A stretch of 64,000 nt of DNA from Pachyseris speciosa (GCA_016490735.1 JAEMWC010001597.1:1-64000), one strand, 5' to 3'; positions 41,610 to 53,205 are shown, counted from the first letter of the stretch. Numbers and translations are program-made. Notes: generated by a model not told the origin, from the sequence alone.

Positions 41610-42260
41610 GAAGTGAAACTAGTAACGCGCGCTTGTTTGGGCTCGTGGCTTGAAGAACGAGGAATACACGTGTAGCGCGCTTGTTTCTGCCGGCTGCCCC
41701 TTTCCGCTTCTGGTTCAAAGAACGAAGTGTAAACTAGTAACGCGCGTTTTTTTCGGCTCGTGGCTTAAAGAACGAGGAATACTCATGAGAAACGCGCGCT
41801 TGTTTCTACTCGTGGCTTAAAGAACGAGGCATACTCATGTGTAGCTGGCTTGTTTCTGCCGGTTGCGCATTTCCGTTTGAGGCTTAAAGAACGTGGCATA
41901 TACATGAGTAACGCGCGCTTGTTTCTGCTCGTGGCTTAAAGAACGAGGCATACACATGTGTTGCGCGCTTGTTTATACCGGTTACGATTTTCCCCTTGTG
42001 ATTTAAAGAACGAGGTGTAAACTAGTAACGCACGCTTCGTCGTAGCGCTTGTTTACTTGGGTAACGCGCACTTGTTTCTGGTGGTGGCTTGAAGAACGAT
42101 GCATACACATGTGTAGCGCGCTTGTTTATGCCTGTTGCGCTTTTTCGCTTGTGGTTTAAAGAACGAGGTGTAAACCAGTAACGCACGCTTCGTCGCTTCT
42201 TTCTGCTCGTGGTTCAGAGAACGAGGCATACATACGAGTAGCGCGCTTGTTTCGATTTTC
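41610..42260. repeat. Decayed tandem repeats with GCGCGCTTGTTTCTG words
   Basis: About ten irregular units combine GCGCGCTTGTTTCTG, GTGGCTTAAAGAACGAGGCA and ACACATGTGTAGC segments. They lie between the two TCGAGTCGAC-rich arrays. Confidence 0.75.
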
Positions 42261-42780
42261 CGCCAGGTTAATCTTTCTGCTAATGAGATGTATTTTTCCA
42301 CTCGACAAGTTATTTCGTCGAGTCGACAATAATTTTGTCCACTCGTACGACTCGTACAACTCGTACAACTCAACAACTGTACGAAGCGGACCCTTGGGTG
42401 AAAGAATGAGATGCATTTTCCACTCGACAACTCTGTCTGTCAAGTCGACACAAATTGTCGACTGTACGAGTTGTAAAACGTATTTTTCCACTCGCGTCAT
42501 GTCGACAGTAGCGCGCTTGTTTCGATTTTCCGCCATGCTAATCTTTCTGCTAATGAGATGCATTTTTCCACTCGACAAGTTAGTTTGTCGAGTCGACAAT
42601 AACTTTGTCCACTCGTACGACTCGTACAACTCGACAACTGTTCGAAGCAGATCCTTGGGTGAACTAATGATATGCATTTTCCACTCGAGAACTCTTTCTG
42701 TCGAGTCGACACAAGTTGTTGACTTGTACGAGTTGTAAAACGCATTTTTCCACTCGTATCATGTCGACAGTATTGGGCAT
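42261..42780. repeat. Two inverted-orientation copies related to 40.6-41.4 kb array
   Basis: Two copies of about 265 bp (starting near 42,255 and 42,520) contain CTAATGAGATGCATTTTTCC, CGAGTCGACAATAA and TCGTACGACTCGTACAAC, the reverse-orientation vocabulary of the array at 40,560-41,395. Confidence 0.75.
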
Positions 42781-43373
42781 GACTGAAGGAACACCCACAC
42801 TCTCACGAAAAACACTCTTGCACCTTATGGCGAATCAATGGGCTCCTATAAGGGCCAATTCAGGAATGCATTGGGTGAAATTAGTCTTGGAAGCAGAATA
42901 AAAGAAGAATAAAACCTGACCTGGCATGAATTGTTTACCGTTTTTGCCACTTTTTGGCAATTAAAATAATAAATATTGAGTGCAAGTCAAAGGGAATACA
43001 AAGAAATACCGTGTCTCCCAACACGTAAACATTTGCATAAATTTCCATTTTAGTCTGCAAAGATTTTTATTTATTAATTTATTTATTTGGCTACATAAAA
43101 ACGTTACAATAGATACATAGAGCTGTCACAAAAATAACAGAGATGTAGCGAGGGAACCAGTATAAGCTGAAAGCTTATTAACACTGGACACCTCAAGGCA
43201 ATACATGCTGTAGATGGAGAGAGCAAAGTATATCAAGGTGGGCGAGTTTAATTTGGTGTTCCATTGAGAAGGAATTTTTTTAATGAAGTCTTAACAAATT
43301 CATTAATAATTCATGAAGGAAATACAAAAGAAATTAATTTTTAATGAGTGTCTTTTACCGTGGCGAGAAGGGC
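42781..43373. other. No gene recognised
   Basis: Contains a TTTATTTATTAATTTATTTA tract at about 43,070. No supported coding region. Confidence 0.35.
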
Positions 43374-43550
43374 CACTTCCGACTTCCGACTTCCGACTTC
43401 TGAGTTCCGACTTTCCACTTCCCACTTCCCACTTCCCACTCCCACTTCCGACTTCCGACTTCCGACTTCCGACTTCCGACTTCCGACTTCCGACTTCTGA
43501 CTTCTGAGTTCCGACTTCCCACTTCCCACTTCCCACTTCCGACCTCCAAG
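43374..43550. repeat. CTTCCGA/CTTCCCA heptamer array
   Basis: About 25 tandem heptamers of CTTCCGA, with CTTCCCA and CTTCTGA variants. Confidence 0.95.
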
Positions 43551-43569
43551 TTTGGCTGCATAGGCAGCC

Positions 43570-43695
43570 ATGAACGAAAAAAGGAATGAAAGGATGCAGT
43601 CGTTGGTCAATTCGATAAGAAGGCGAGATCGTGAAGAAAATACCCGTAAAAGGGCAGAATCCGCTCCAGAAAAAGGCAAAAGAAGAGTTTCTGCG
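43570..43695 (+). other. Candidate 42-codon first exon
   Basis: ATG at 43,570 opens a frame MNEKRNERMQSLVNSIRRRD and on to KRRVSA with a consensus donor GTAAGA right after codon 42. The peptide is very charged and helical. No following exon is identified, so support is only the start, the donor and protein-like composition. Confidence 0.35.
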
Positions 43696-43740
43696 GTAAG
43701 AGCCGAGTTCCATTGATTTCTGATGACCGCTTTCCGGAGC

Positions 43741-45064
43741 ATTTGTGATAATCTTATAAGACTTCAGCTTCTAGCTTCCTTGCAGTAAAATCCCATCCTC
43801 GAAACTACGAAACCTTTTCATGACAAAATTGTTATGTCCTGAATAATGTAGCTTTTAATTTAGCGTAATATGCCCCAGAACCGTTCTTTCGTTGGCCGTG
43901 TTTTGCGAGATATGCGGAGAAATTGAAGCCATGTGTGTAATCACGTTGTGGCAAATTATAACTCATCGAGGGTCTTTTCGGCGAGTGCGAGTTGGCTAGA
44001 ATACAACAAATACTTACTGTTGTTTTCGCTACGCAACCGATTATTTAACCTCGGACGCTAAAGTGTTGGCTTTATCGCTGTCAACAACTGAATCGAATCA
44101 GGTAACGAGAGCGGCAATTTCTGATTTCATCGCTTATGCTCAGTATGCTGTCTTAAAACTTATAACTCGGGCTTCTCAGACACTTTCATAACTCGTTTAA
44201 ACACGTTGTGCACAACTCATCACAGCCGGTTAAACTTTGCACTTTTTCAGAAACCTGCTCACAAAAAAATTTCGAAAATAACTTTGCCTCCTTTAAGATT
44301 GAATTTTCTAAATCGTACTGTCTAATTCTGACCGTAGTCTGGGTGTCATTTGATGGTTGTGCGTGATTTTGAAATTAAATTGCATATTATGAATTTGAAA
44401 CCAACCAAAGACAATGAAATGAATTGCAATCTTCGTCCATTAGTAACCCTTCACCAGCAAATATTTTTAAACCATGAATTTCTGCATAACTCTCGAATTC
44501 TGTCTTCTGAAGCGTTTTGGTCACAAATGCTCCAAGAATGCTGTAAGCAACATGTCGACTAAGATGAATTTTCGGTGGGGTGGGATGGGGTGGGGTGTGT
44601 GCGCTCTCCCCACAATTTCTTCAAGCCCCTCTTTCCGGATTTTCTGGATCCGTCCCTGCTTAGAATGTTGGCATGCATAGGTATGGGAAGGCTTACAGAA
44701 GCTAGGCACTGAGAGGGGTTATTACAAAGTCTAGTCTGGGAAGACTGATTTACAGAGCATATTAAAAATTTTGTCATAATTTCCACATAAGGTTTTACTT
44801 CCTCTCAAATTCATTCCATAATAAGTGGTTGCCTGTGGTATTAAATTTCGCATCTTTTACTTGAAGAAAAAAGGTGGAGAGTATATCTACCTTGGGTGGA
44901 AACATCGAAACGACCGATTTTCGTCTTACGCACAAGTAAGGGGTGTTGCCAATGGTGGTGGACCACGAAGAATCTCCTATGAAAACTTCATTAAGTTTGA
45001 ATAGCGCTTTATTATATTATAAATACTATTACTAAAAATAGATTTTGTTACGTGATAACCTATA
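43741..45064. other. No gene recognised; G-rich tract at 44,574
   Basis: Contains GGTGGGGTGGGATGGGGTGG at about 44,574-44,600. No convincing coding region. Confidence 0.35.
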
Positions 45065-45196
45065 AGACCCCCCGCACAGACTCAGACAAACATTGCGACC
45101 AGCTTAAAGGAAATGTATGAGCGAGAGCTGTAAAATTGAAACAAAACGACGGAAAATTTCGTCAAAAAATGACTTAGCGTTCTAAAAGGAAGCGGC

Positions 45197-45751
45197 ATGG
45201 TTGGTACCAAACACTGTTGTTGGGGTGAGTGTAAGACAGACTCAAGATATGCAGATAAATGGCCAAAATCACTCAAAGAGTTAGAGGAATCGGGGAAGAA
45301 AGTATTCATTCCCTTCCCAAAACCTTCGCGAGACATGGCAAAGTGCAAGTGTTGGCTAGTGGCTTGTTCGCGTGGATTTTTTACGGAGAAAAACATAACA
45401 AGAAACACTTATATTTGTGCTCTTCACTGGCCCGGCGAAAAAGGTCCAACAGCCGAATTTCCCGATCCACTGAAGGCAAATCTAAGACCAGCGCAAGTAA
45501 GTCGAGCACATGCTCCTAAGAGAAAAGCACCGAAAGAAAGAGAAAATCCAGCGTCAAAGAAACAGAAATTATTCAATGACAACTACGAGGAACAATTATT
45601 TAACGATCTTACAGTTTCTGATGATCATGATCAGGAGTCACAAGAAGTTGAACCGACAGTCGACGAAAGCAGTTTTATTGATGAAGAATGTGTTGATGAG
45701 GAATGTGCCGTGATCGATACATACACTTACCAAAATCAAAATGAAGAATGA
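45197..45751 (+). CDS. THAP-type zinc-finger protein (truncated transposase head)
   Basis: The 184-residue protein begins [21 protein letters not shown]-x4-C-type cysteines at the start, [20 protein letters not shown] and TYICALHW (C-x2-H) with a following FPDP form the C2CH pattern of a THAP DNA-binding domain (about residues 5-100). The tail is acidic and disordered (about 130-184). In the intact transposon this domain would precede a DDE transposase; here the following frame (45,748-45,942) ends without one. A short word AAATGAAGAATGATCCTCGC at 45,738 is identical to part of the tRNA-derived satellite and may mark an insertion remnant that ended the frame. Confidence 0.6.
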   Translation: MVGTKHCCWGECKTDSRYADKWPKSLKELEESGKKVFIPFPKPSRDMAKCKCWLVACSRGFFTEKNITRNTYICALHWPGEKGPTAEFPDPLKANLRPAQVSRAHAPKRKAPKERENPASKKQKLFNDNYEEQLFNDLTVSDDHDQESQEVEPTVDESSFIDEECVDEECAVIDTYTYQNQNEE

Positions 45752-45916
45752 TCCTCGCAGTTAACCCTTCAGGAAATTTGGTTTCTGATCAAGGCTCTCA
45801 GACTATATATTCAAAATACGAGTTGTCTCCAAAGGTCGAAACTATGATTTTGAAAAACGACGTCTCTACAACGCAGTTACAGGGTCCTAAAATAGTGAGT
45901 ACTTTATCCTACGAAA

Positions 45917-47114
45917 CTATCGTGCAAGCCAACCAACTTTGAAAGCACCGAGACACCTGGACGCTGTCAGCCTGCACCAGCGTTCACAGAACCATCTCTC
46001 GGATTTGCTCTGCTCCTGTGTTGCAGGCATTTCCATAAGGGCTTCCGGCTTTAAATTATTGTACAACAGTTTCACGTGCTCTAACAACACTTCTTTCCTC
46101 TCACAATCAAGTGCATAATCACTGTAGGTAAACTGTAGCTGAGTTTCCCACATTGAAACTCCTGTATCTTCAGCTTGAGACAAAGCTTGAATGTTTCTCA
46201 AAAATTTATTAATATGCTGTTCGTTCACCTCCCTATATCTGGCAGGCCTCGGATCAAACTCAATGACGGACAAAGTTTGCTTGGACCTCTTGCTTGGATA
46301 TGTCCATCGCTTACTCTTCTAGGATTTTTGTTTCTCTTCTTTCCTTTATTCCAAGAACATTCTTGACTTGTGCAAGGTGTTTTCAACATTGTCCCATGCT
46401 TCTGAACATGGTCAAGGATACAAAATAAAACGGCTACAACATGACTACAACGACCTAAAGACGAAGCCCGGCAAGGATCACAAGAGGCATGAAGAACGGC
46501 ACCACTGTTCACAGACAAAACAACAACAACATTGTGCGGCAACTCTGCTCTCATCGACGGCCAAACTGAGCCCTCACTAAATAATGATCGCCGTTTACCG
46601 TGTCCATCATATCGTGAACAAAGCCCAAATCCACGTACTTTCTTCCATTTTTCAAAGGTTTATCCGTCATGTGCCCCAGCCCATCTTCGATGTCTTCAGG
46701 ATGATCGGCAACATTTTGGATTGATTCTAGCGCGTAGTAATGCACGTGCCCATAGTTGAAGAGCGAAGGAATGTTTTGAGACGGAAAAACACGCCAGCCA
46801 GTCGACGGAATACACGGAATGAATATCGATCCAGAATTTGTCTTTACATCAGAATTTTCTTGAAGAACTTTGGCAGCAAACCATTTTCCATGATCGATTG
46901 CCGGATCAAGGGTGTGATAATTCCCGCTCTTCACACAGTCTCTCACTCGCTGTACAAGATCTTCTCGTTTACCGCTTAATTTTAAGCCCTTGCATTTCAA
47001 CCACCGTTTTAGCTGGTCTACAGTGTAATCGTCTGGTTCTCTTTCAAATTTGGAGCCAGGAACGCCGTCCTCTTCGGTCAGAACTGTAAGGGAATGAAGC
47101 GAACTACTCGCCAT
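45917..47114 (-). pseudogene. SAP-SWIM protein (YqaJ-partner protein), C-terminally truncated
   Basis: From ATG 47,114 (MASSSLHSL) the frame carries a SAP DNA-binding motif at about residues 30-62 (YTVDQLKRWLKCKGLKLSGK). It continues at 46,225-46,554 with a SWIM-like zinc segment (CRASSLGRCSHVVAVLFCIL) and CTSQECSWNKGKKRNKNPRR. Frame 45,917-46,273 then has SERWCRLTASRC, the lead-in to a YqaJ-like nuclease, but the catalytic part is missing. The three frames are separated by at least two breaks (about 46,552 and 46,250). It is the second gene of the ISL2EU-like element. Confidence 0.65.
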
Positions 47115-47171
47115 TTCCTTTGCAGCTCTCAAAGAAGTGGAGTTTGTTTGTCTGAGTCACGCGGGGGGTCT

Positions 47172-48113
47172 AAAATTTCATGACGTGATTAGTATAAAGC
47201 GCTATTGCTCCGACGGACCACAGATATTTTCTTCCCAATTGACAGAAGCCCATTTTCGAAAGCAGGGGAGCTAAAGACATGCACCACTGAGTTGGGAAAC
47301 TTTGCCGAGGTACTTCACTATGACGATGACGATTTTTCGTTATCAGAGTACCTTTCAAAGAATGGCCTTTCTGTGTCCCGTGTTAGGTTCTACCTTTTGA
47401 CAACAAAGAACAGTAACCCTGAAATACAAGATGAGGAAACTGATGATTCACCATGCTCCCTTAGTTAAAAAAGCGAGAGCTGTTCCTCAGGAGTTAGCAG
47501 AGTGAGTCACAGCCTACACCGCATCACAAGATGTCAAGCAACCGCCGAAGGCTACCCGGAGCAGGATGTTCTTTACTGATTCCAGCAGAAGTAGAATGTA
47601 TGCTGACTTTAGTCGTATCGTCACTTCAGTATACAGTGACCTATTTAGTGCCATCATACACAGTGGATAGGGGGAGTGTTGTCGTCACCGTTCAGAGGCC
47701 TTTCTTAAAATGGAAGAGGATAAATATCATCCCTGTGACGAAGAGTTCACCATAACATCTTTGACGATTGGTGGAAAGGTCCACAACCAGTTGTGGAAGG
47801 AAACAGTGACGCTATTGCTATCAAGAGTTTTATGTACCCAACAGCAGAGGAAACCCCAGTAGATCCTGTTATACTGCATGGCCCTGACGAGGTTCATGGG
47901 TATGAGAATGATGAGTTCTTCATTGGGGTCGTGACCAATTTCCACAACGAGGTTGGCGTAACGTATGAATGGTGTTTAAATGATAATATCCTCATACATG
48001 GAGTAACGCATGCCCAGGTCAGAATCAAAGAGCCTGGAGTATACTCCACAGCAAGCATGCAGACAGTTTGTTCTCCCACTATAGTTCCTAACTGTATGAA
48101 AATTGAGACTTAA
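47172..48113 (+). pseudogene. Decayed host-like gene segment with Ig-like end
   Basis: Alternating plus frames read SEYLSKNGLSVSRVRFYLLT (to about 47,400), MYADFSRIVTSVYSDLFSAI (about 47,600), GSVVVTVQRPFLKW, EEFTITSLTIGGKVHNQLW (about 47,750), and in 47,793-48,113 DEFFIGVVTNFHNEVGVTYE then VRIKEPGVYS. The last part has the spacing of an Ig-like domain (...YEW...PGVYS). The order recalls long cnidarian signalling proteins with N-terminal modules before an Ig and a kinase domain, but I cannot name the gene. Stops and frame changes show it is a pseudogene or a misassembled coding region. Confidence 0.4.
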
Positions 48114-48391
48114 GCGCACATATATTGTTGTTGTCACACATGCGACAAAACAACATAATAGCAATCGGTAACGTCAATGCCCTCTTCGCAAAAACACTTA
48201 CACACAACTTATGTCGATGACTCATCCCTAATGAGATGACCAAAGTGAGCATACATAGTGACATTAAACAGTGACTTAAGGCAATAGCTAATCCTTGTTA
48301 ATGTGAACCAGGCTTTCCAGAATTACTTAGCCATTTCATTCATAGCGGAGCTCCAGCGGCCCGAAGGGCCGCCAAGCGGAGCACCATACTT

Positions 48392-48423
<32 letters not shown>

Positions 48424-48470
48424 AAAATGGCTAGCGGTATTGCTCGTGGGCGCGCACGACGACGACAACG

Positions 48471-48503
<33 letters not shown>

Positions 48504-49360
48504 CATTAATAATCCAACATGGCGGCCATACCCCAGCTGATCACCTAGTTTACAGCGTACATCTCTGATATGGGGCATCCGTGTCATGGGCAATTGACAG
48601 CTGTTAAAACAAGGTTTCCGCTGACCAGTATCACGTGACTTTATGGGCTCAAGTTTATAACTCATTGAGGTCAGCTGTTTTTTTGAAGTTGACCGCTGAC
48701 CAGGTAATGGTTTTCGATTGAATCGCAGGCTCAAGTCAGGTTAACTTAACCAAAACGAGACACCCAAGCCAAAACGAGGCTTCATTTTTCGCGAGCTTTC
48801 CGCGGCATTCAGTTGGTTCATTTTGAGCAAAAAACTTCTTTTTTGAGCAAAACAGCTTCATCTCCTTCGAAGTTCTGTCTAAAGGCATAAAAATCAAGAA
48901 CTACTTAAAAGATACTCCGGAAGGTGAATTTTCAACTGATAAAATAAAATATTTTTCTCAGGAAATTCTTAAATTTTGGATCCACTTGTATGGTGCCCGG
49001 ATTGTGTGGTTGAAAAACAAAATGAATTAACGCTTCAAGGGCTTGTTCGCTTTACCGCGGCATCTTGGTGGAAGAAGTTCTTTCTTTGGACAAACCGTTT
49101 GCCATTTTTGTAGATGCGTGTTTTTACTAAAGTGGATCGATGCGTATTTTCAAGTGGTAGAAAGCTCGACAACATGGGTTGGCAATGAGTCCTCGTTAAG
49201 TATCACTTATGTTTTGCGCGACGAGGGCAATTTCAGCAAATTTCTGAAAACGCAAGTGATATTAATCCTTAATTTTACTCGGCCCCATGCGATTACCTAT
49301 CCAAACTATCAGGATTGTTTTCCTTTTTCTCTTTTCTATGACATTTAAGCTTATGTCTAA
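48114..49360. other. No gene; GC-rich hairpin at 48,356
   Basis: CGGCCCGAAGGGCCG at about 48,357 is a strong short hairpin within a GCGGAGCTCC...GCGGAGCACC context typical of a dispersed repeat. No coding sequence is recognised. Confidence 0.35.
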
Positions 49361-49930
49361 GCTTAACTTACTACGAAATATGTTTGTTAATCCTCGGCTA
49401 AAAGATCAAACATTTTCATCCAGCATCGTGTTCGTCACACATAACGCGTACGTTTGGTGGCTAAACGCAAAACAATGTTTGACCAAACACCGGACCAAGT
49501 GAGTCCAAACAATGATTTTTGCGTATTATCGCTGAAATTTTCGCCGTTATGCTTAACTTACTACGAAATATGTTTGTTAATCCTCGGCTAAAAGATTAAA
49601 CATTTTCATCCAGCATCGTGTTCGTCACACATAACGCGTACGTTTGGTGGCTAAACGCAAAACAATGTTTGACCAAACACCGGACCAAGTGAGTCCAAAC
49701 AATGATTTTTGCGTATTATCGCTGAAATTTTCGCCGTTATGCTTAACTTACTACGAAATATGTTTGTTAATCCTCGGCTAAAAGATCAAACATTTTCATC
49801 CAGCATCGTGTTCGTCACACATAACGCGTACGTTTGGTGGCTAAACGCAAAACAATGTTTGACCAAACACCGGACCAAGTGAGTCCAAACAATGATTTTT
49901 GCGTATTATCGCTGAAATTTTCGCCGTTAT
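49361..49930. repeat. Three 190-bp tandem units inside dispersed repeat
   Basis: Units start at 49,361, 49,551 and 49,741 with GCTTAACTTACTACGAAATA and end CGCCGTTAT. They are almost identical; the second has GATTAAAC in place of GATCAAAC. Confidence 0.95.
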
Positions 49931-50375
49931 GTGGTTCATTTGGTTGCTTTTTACCGTTTGTGCATGATTTGTTTGTTGGGGTGGTTAAACGATCAAAAAT
50001 TTGTTCGTAATGCGAAATTTTGGATGAACATGTACATGTTTTTCGACGTCTGTGATCAAACTTGGAAAGCCATTTAATGCACTATTGAGAGAGGTGGCTA
50101 AACCTTCAAACATCCTTGTCCAAAGACGTTGGATGAAAATATTTGACCGTTCTTTGATTGCTCAACTTGTTTTCGAACAAACACACGTGTCGACTGTATT
50201 GTCTTCTTGTAATGTTTTGAGGTTTTTGAACCGCAGTCAATTCCTGTTGACTGCTCTAAAGATAAAATATTGCCTCAAGGAAAGCTATGCGGTGTTGCTC
50301 AATACCAGTAAAAAATAATAATAATCGTGGAGTTCCGCTTTTAGGCTTGGCTAAATCTATATGTTAAGGCGGTTG
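49931..50375 (+). mobile_element. Remainder of dispersed repeat related to 17,066-17,640
   Basis: Continues the triplicated region and ends TTTTAGGCTTGGCTAAATC at about 50,360, the inverse of the boundary that cuts HARBI1 at 17 kb. No coding domain. Confidence 0.65.
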
Positions 50376-50465
50376 GACATGGTGTAGCTCGAGTACAAAA
50401 TCGAGACCCCTTTATGTAATTCCGAGGGTGGAGGACAAAACAACACGTTTTAAATGTAAAACATC

Positions 50466-51748
50466 TTATTGCTTTGTCCTCCAGATTGGGTGACATGTCC
50501 AAATCTCAACTGTTCTAGACGTTCCGTGATTGTGATAAAGAGTTAGTAGACCTTCTTCGGTGCTTCCTGGTACACTCTGGCCGGGAACAAGATACTCCAT
50601 AAGTTCCTCGAATTCCAAGGAGTAATCCCTGCATTCCATACCATACATATTTCTACAAGTTGTAACATCTTCTTGGTCGACAGGCACAATGTAATTTTTG
50701 GTGGAATATACTTCAGGTAAGAAAAACAGCACGTCTGGCCTTCCTCCGAGCACATCTGCATTTTTATGTTCCACAACTGGTCAACAGAACTGAGCTCTTT
50801 TCATAAAACTGGCATCAAACAAAACTTTAAACTTTCCTTGTGTAACGGGTCAACATCTACAAACACACCAGAATCTCTTAAATCCTTAAAGAAGTTCATC
50901 CACCAGCCTCCTCCGCCTCGCCGTAGCTTAGACCAATAGGCCTCTATTCTTTGGTTAGCACTACTTTTCCCTTGGACAACGCTCTTTTCGCCGGTCAAAT
51001 CGTCGCTGCTTTTTTCTCTCAGCAATTTTTGCATTACCGAAACCCACACATTTTCTGTTCCCTTGTCAGTAAGCACCATTCTTGGTATACCACCTAACTG
51101 TTGCACTGTACTAAGAAAAAAGTCCACGATACGATGAGGAATGTTGTTGGTTGAACCGACTTCTAGCCAAAGTACACCGCGGGAAAAACCATCGACGCAA
51201 CCATGCACGGAAAACCCGTAGGGCTTTGGTTTATTCCAGCCATCCAAATGCCAAACAAAGTTTGGACCAGGGGTTCGATGTTTACGCTGTTGAAGACGTT
51301 GTGCACGGCGAGTTCTGACTCCCTCTGGGTCGATCACTTGCGGTTCTCTCATGACAGTTTCACGTCGCACGTTGTGCCTTAGCCTTAAACGTCTTGTCAT
51401 TTTACGATAACCCACAAAAGATCCCACTCATCCCTCCATTTCATCAAGAATAGCCGATACAATGTTTTCAAGGTTTGACTCATTTCGACAGTTCGCTCTG
51501 TGTAATCCTAATCCTCTGAGCCAACGCTTAAGAGTTCGCATACCCCTGGCAACACCATGAATGATTGCAAGAAAAGCCAAAATTTCTAAGTTACTGCATC
51601 CCTGCATGAAATAATGGCCTATAATTTCTTGAAGTTGACGATGATCATTGCTTGCAGCTCTTAAAGCCGGAGTGTAAGGTGGAAGTACGCAGTCGCTAAC
51701 TTCGCATAAGATGCAGATATCAGAAATGATCATTTCAACTCTGAACAA
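50466..51748 (-). pseudogene. rve-type transposase/integrase family, broken
   Basis: The minus strand reads from 51,748 to about 50,466. N-terminal part (51,428-51,748): helical DNA-binding-like region (MRTLKRWLRGLGLHRAN). Catalytic part (50,801-51,427): GYRKMTRRLRLRHNV, then HLDGWNKPKPYGFSVHG (first Asp), VLTDKGTENVW (second Asp) and SSANQRIEAYWSKLRRGGGG (Glu), a clear DDE arrangement. C-terminal part in other frames: GGRPDVLFFLPEVY. In-frame TGA codons fall at 51,428 and about 50,801, and a frameshift follows near 50,775. The family is multi-copy in fishes and cnidarians, but its transposon class is uncertain to me. No terminal repeats were found. Confidence 0.7.
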
Positions 51749-52224
51749 AAAAAGAACTATTTCTAAAAATGTAATAAGCGATTAAAAACAGTACCGACCA
51801 AAGATACTGCACCATAAGAGTGTAATTCATTTAAAAAATTTAACGACCAAACTAGGAAACGTTTGTGTCACAAACTATGACGTTCTTCGATGAAAGTAGT
51901 TCCTCATGCGTCAATACACTCCTTTACCTTTTCAGCAGCGAATAGTTTCTCTCCATTTCACCTACTTTTGGAAAACTAGCTACCTGTCGAGTACTATTTT
52001 ACAGCAAGAAGTTCGTGGCTGTAAGTCTGATGTCTTAAGTCTGCAGTCTTGAGTCTGAAGTTGGAAGTCGGAGGTCGGAACTCGAAAATGACCTCTATTC
52101 TCTTGCGCGTGGCCTTTCATTTGACCTAGACACGTTTGGTTACAAAAATTATTATTTACAATGACATCAAATTAAAAAAATAGCCATAACAACAGCTTTT
52201 AGCCAGTTTCATAAGTCGGAAGTT
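51749..52224. other. No gene; AGTCTG/AGTCGG tract at 52,030
   Basis: A degenerate heptamer-like tract (AAGTCTGATGTCTTAAGTCTG) lies at about 52,020-52,085. Otherwise nothing. Confidence 0.4.
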
Positions 52225-53205
52225 GTCTCGATCATATTTTTCGCCCAAAACAAATGTGTTGCATGTCTAAATATGGGGGTTTTGGTAGAAAAGCTTTGCT
52301 GGTTACCTTGTTTATGTTGATTCAGTGTAGCGATTGTGACATTGTATGTTGTGTCCAACATAAGAAACAACATAAGATAAACAACACACAATACTCATCA
52401 TGCGACGGGGGATTCAATTCAGTGCTGAATATTCCAATCCTTTGCTCAAACGAAATAGTTGCTTTTGGTCTTTGTCTAAAGCGCCTGAGGATAGGAAATG
52501 TCAGGAGCCATTGAAAGGTCTTATTTCCTTGCTTACGGTCGTGCGAAATTTATTTCCAAACACTCGGTGGCCATGAGTAGTTTTGTTATATTAACATATG
52601 CTTTTGGCGTTTCCTTTTGTCTTCAACTCCAACCCTGCCCTTCAGTGCTAGTGGCATCGAATAACTTTTTTTTTAATTATTAAGACATTGATTTCATTCC
52701 TCCTGCTACATTCTTCCTTCGGGTGACAAGAAAAATCGTCGATAGGAAAAGCAATTTCATCATCGCTTTTAAGATATCACCGTGCAATTTTCGTCGATTT
52801 CTATCTTCAGTTCACGCAGCTTCTGTACTTAATCGTATTAGCTTTCCACTTTCCAATTCCACAAAGGTATGTTCAAGAGGATCGGACGAAAACTCATCCG
52901 CTTTACAATCTTCACATCCTCTGATCGACGCCATTCATATTCATTTCATGATACATAAACAGTTGAGCAAGAATCTACGCATTCTACTACCCCCTGAAAT
53001 TTGCAAACCTTGAGCAAAGAGGATTGCGGGGACAAATACAATACCTTAACAGTGGAGGGACAGAAGAAATGTTTCATCCAAGTTTAATGAATGAATTAAT
53101 CAGAGTGAGTGAGTGAGTGAGTGAGTGAGTGAGTGAGTGAGTGAGTGAGTGACATTGGATGCCTCCTATACCTCATGGAATGACTACGTCATCCATGAGC
53201 TAAAA
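52225..53205. repeat. Copy B of inverted duplication (partner 34,190-35,437)
   Basis: Inverse of copy A, including a GTGA tandem tract at 53,105-53,152 and the CCCAAAACAAATGTGTTGCA end. It lacks the 461-bp insertion present in copy A. Confidence 0.7.

Larger units (their letters stand above)
45065..47171. mobile_element. ISL2EU-like DNA transposon, internally deleted
   Basis: Terminal inverted repeats AGACCCCCCGCACAGACTC (45,065 on) and its near-inverse ending GGGGGGTCT at 47,171 run for about 26 bp with small differences. Inside, a THAP-domain gene on plus and a SAP-SWIM gene on minus converge. This gene pair is known from ISL2EU elements, whose second protein carries a YqaJ-type nuclease. 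Neither the transposase core nor the YqaJ domain is found, so an internal deletion is inferred. A clear 2-bp target duplication is not visible. Confidence 0.7.

Noticed and set aside
40425..42745. Numerous frames of 60-173 residues on both strands
   Set aside because: They follow the palindromic TCGAGTCGAC arrays, where every frame is open by composition.
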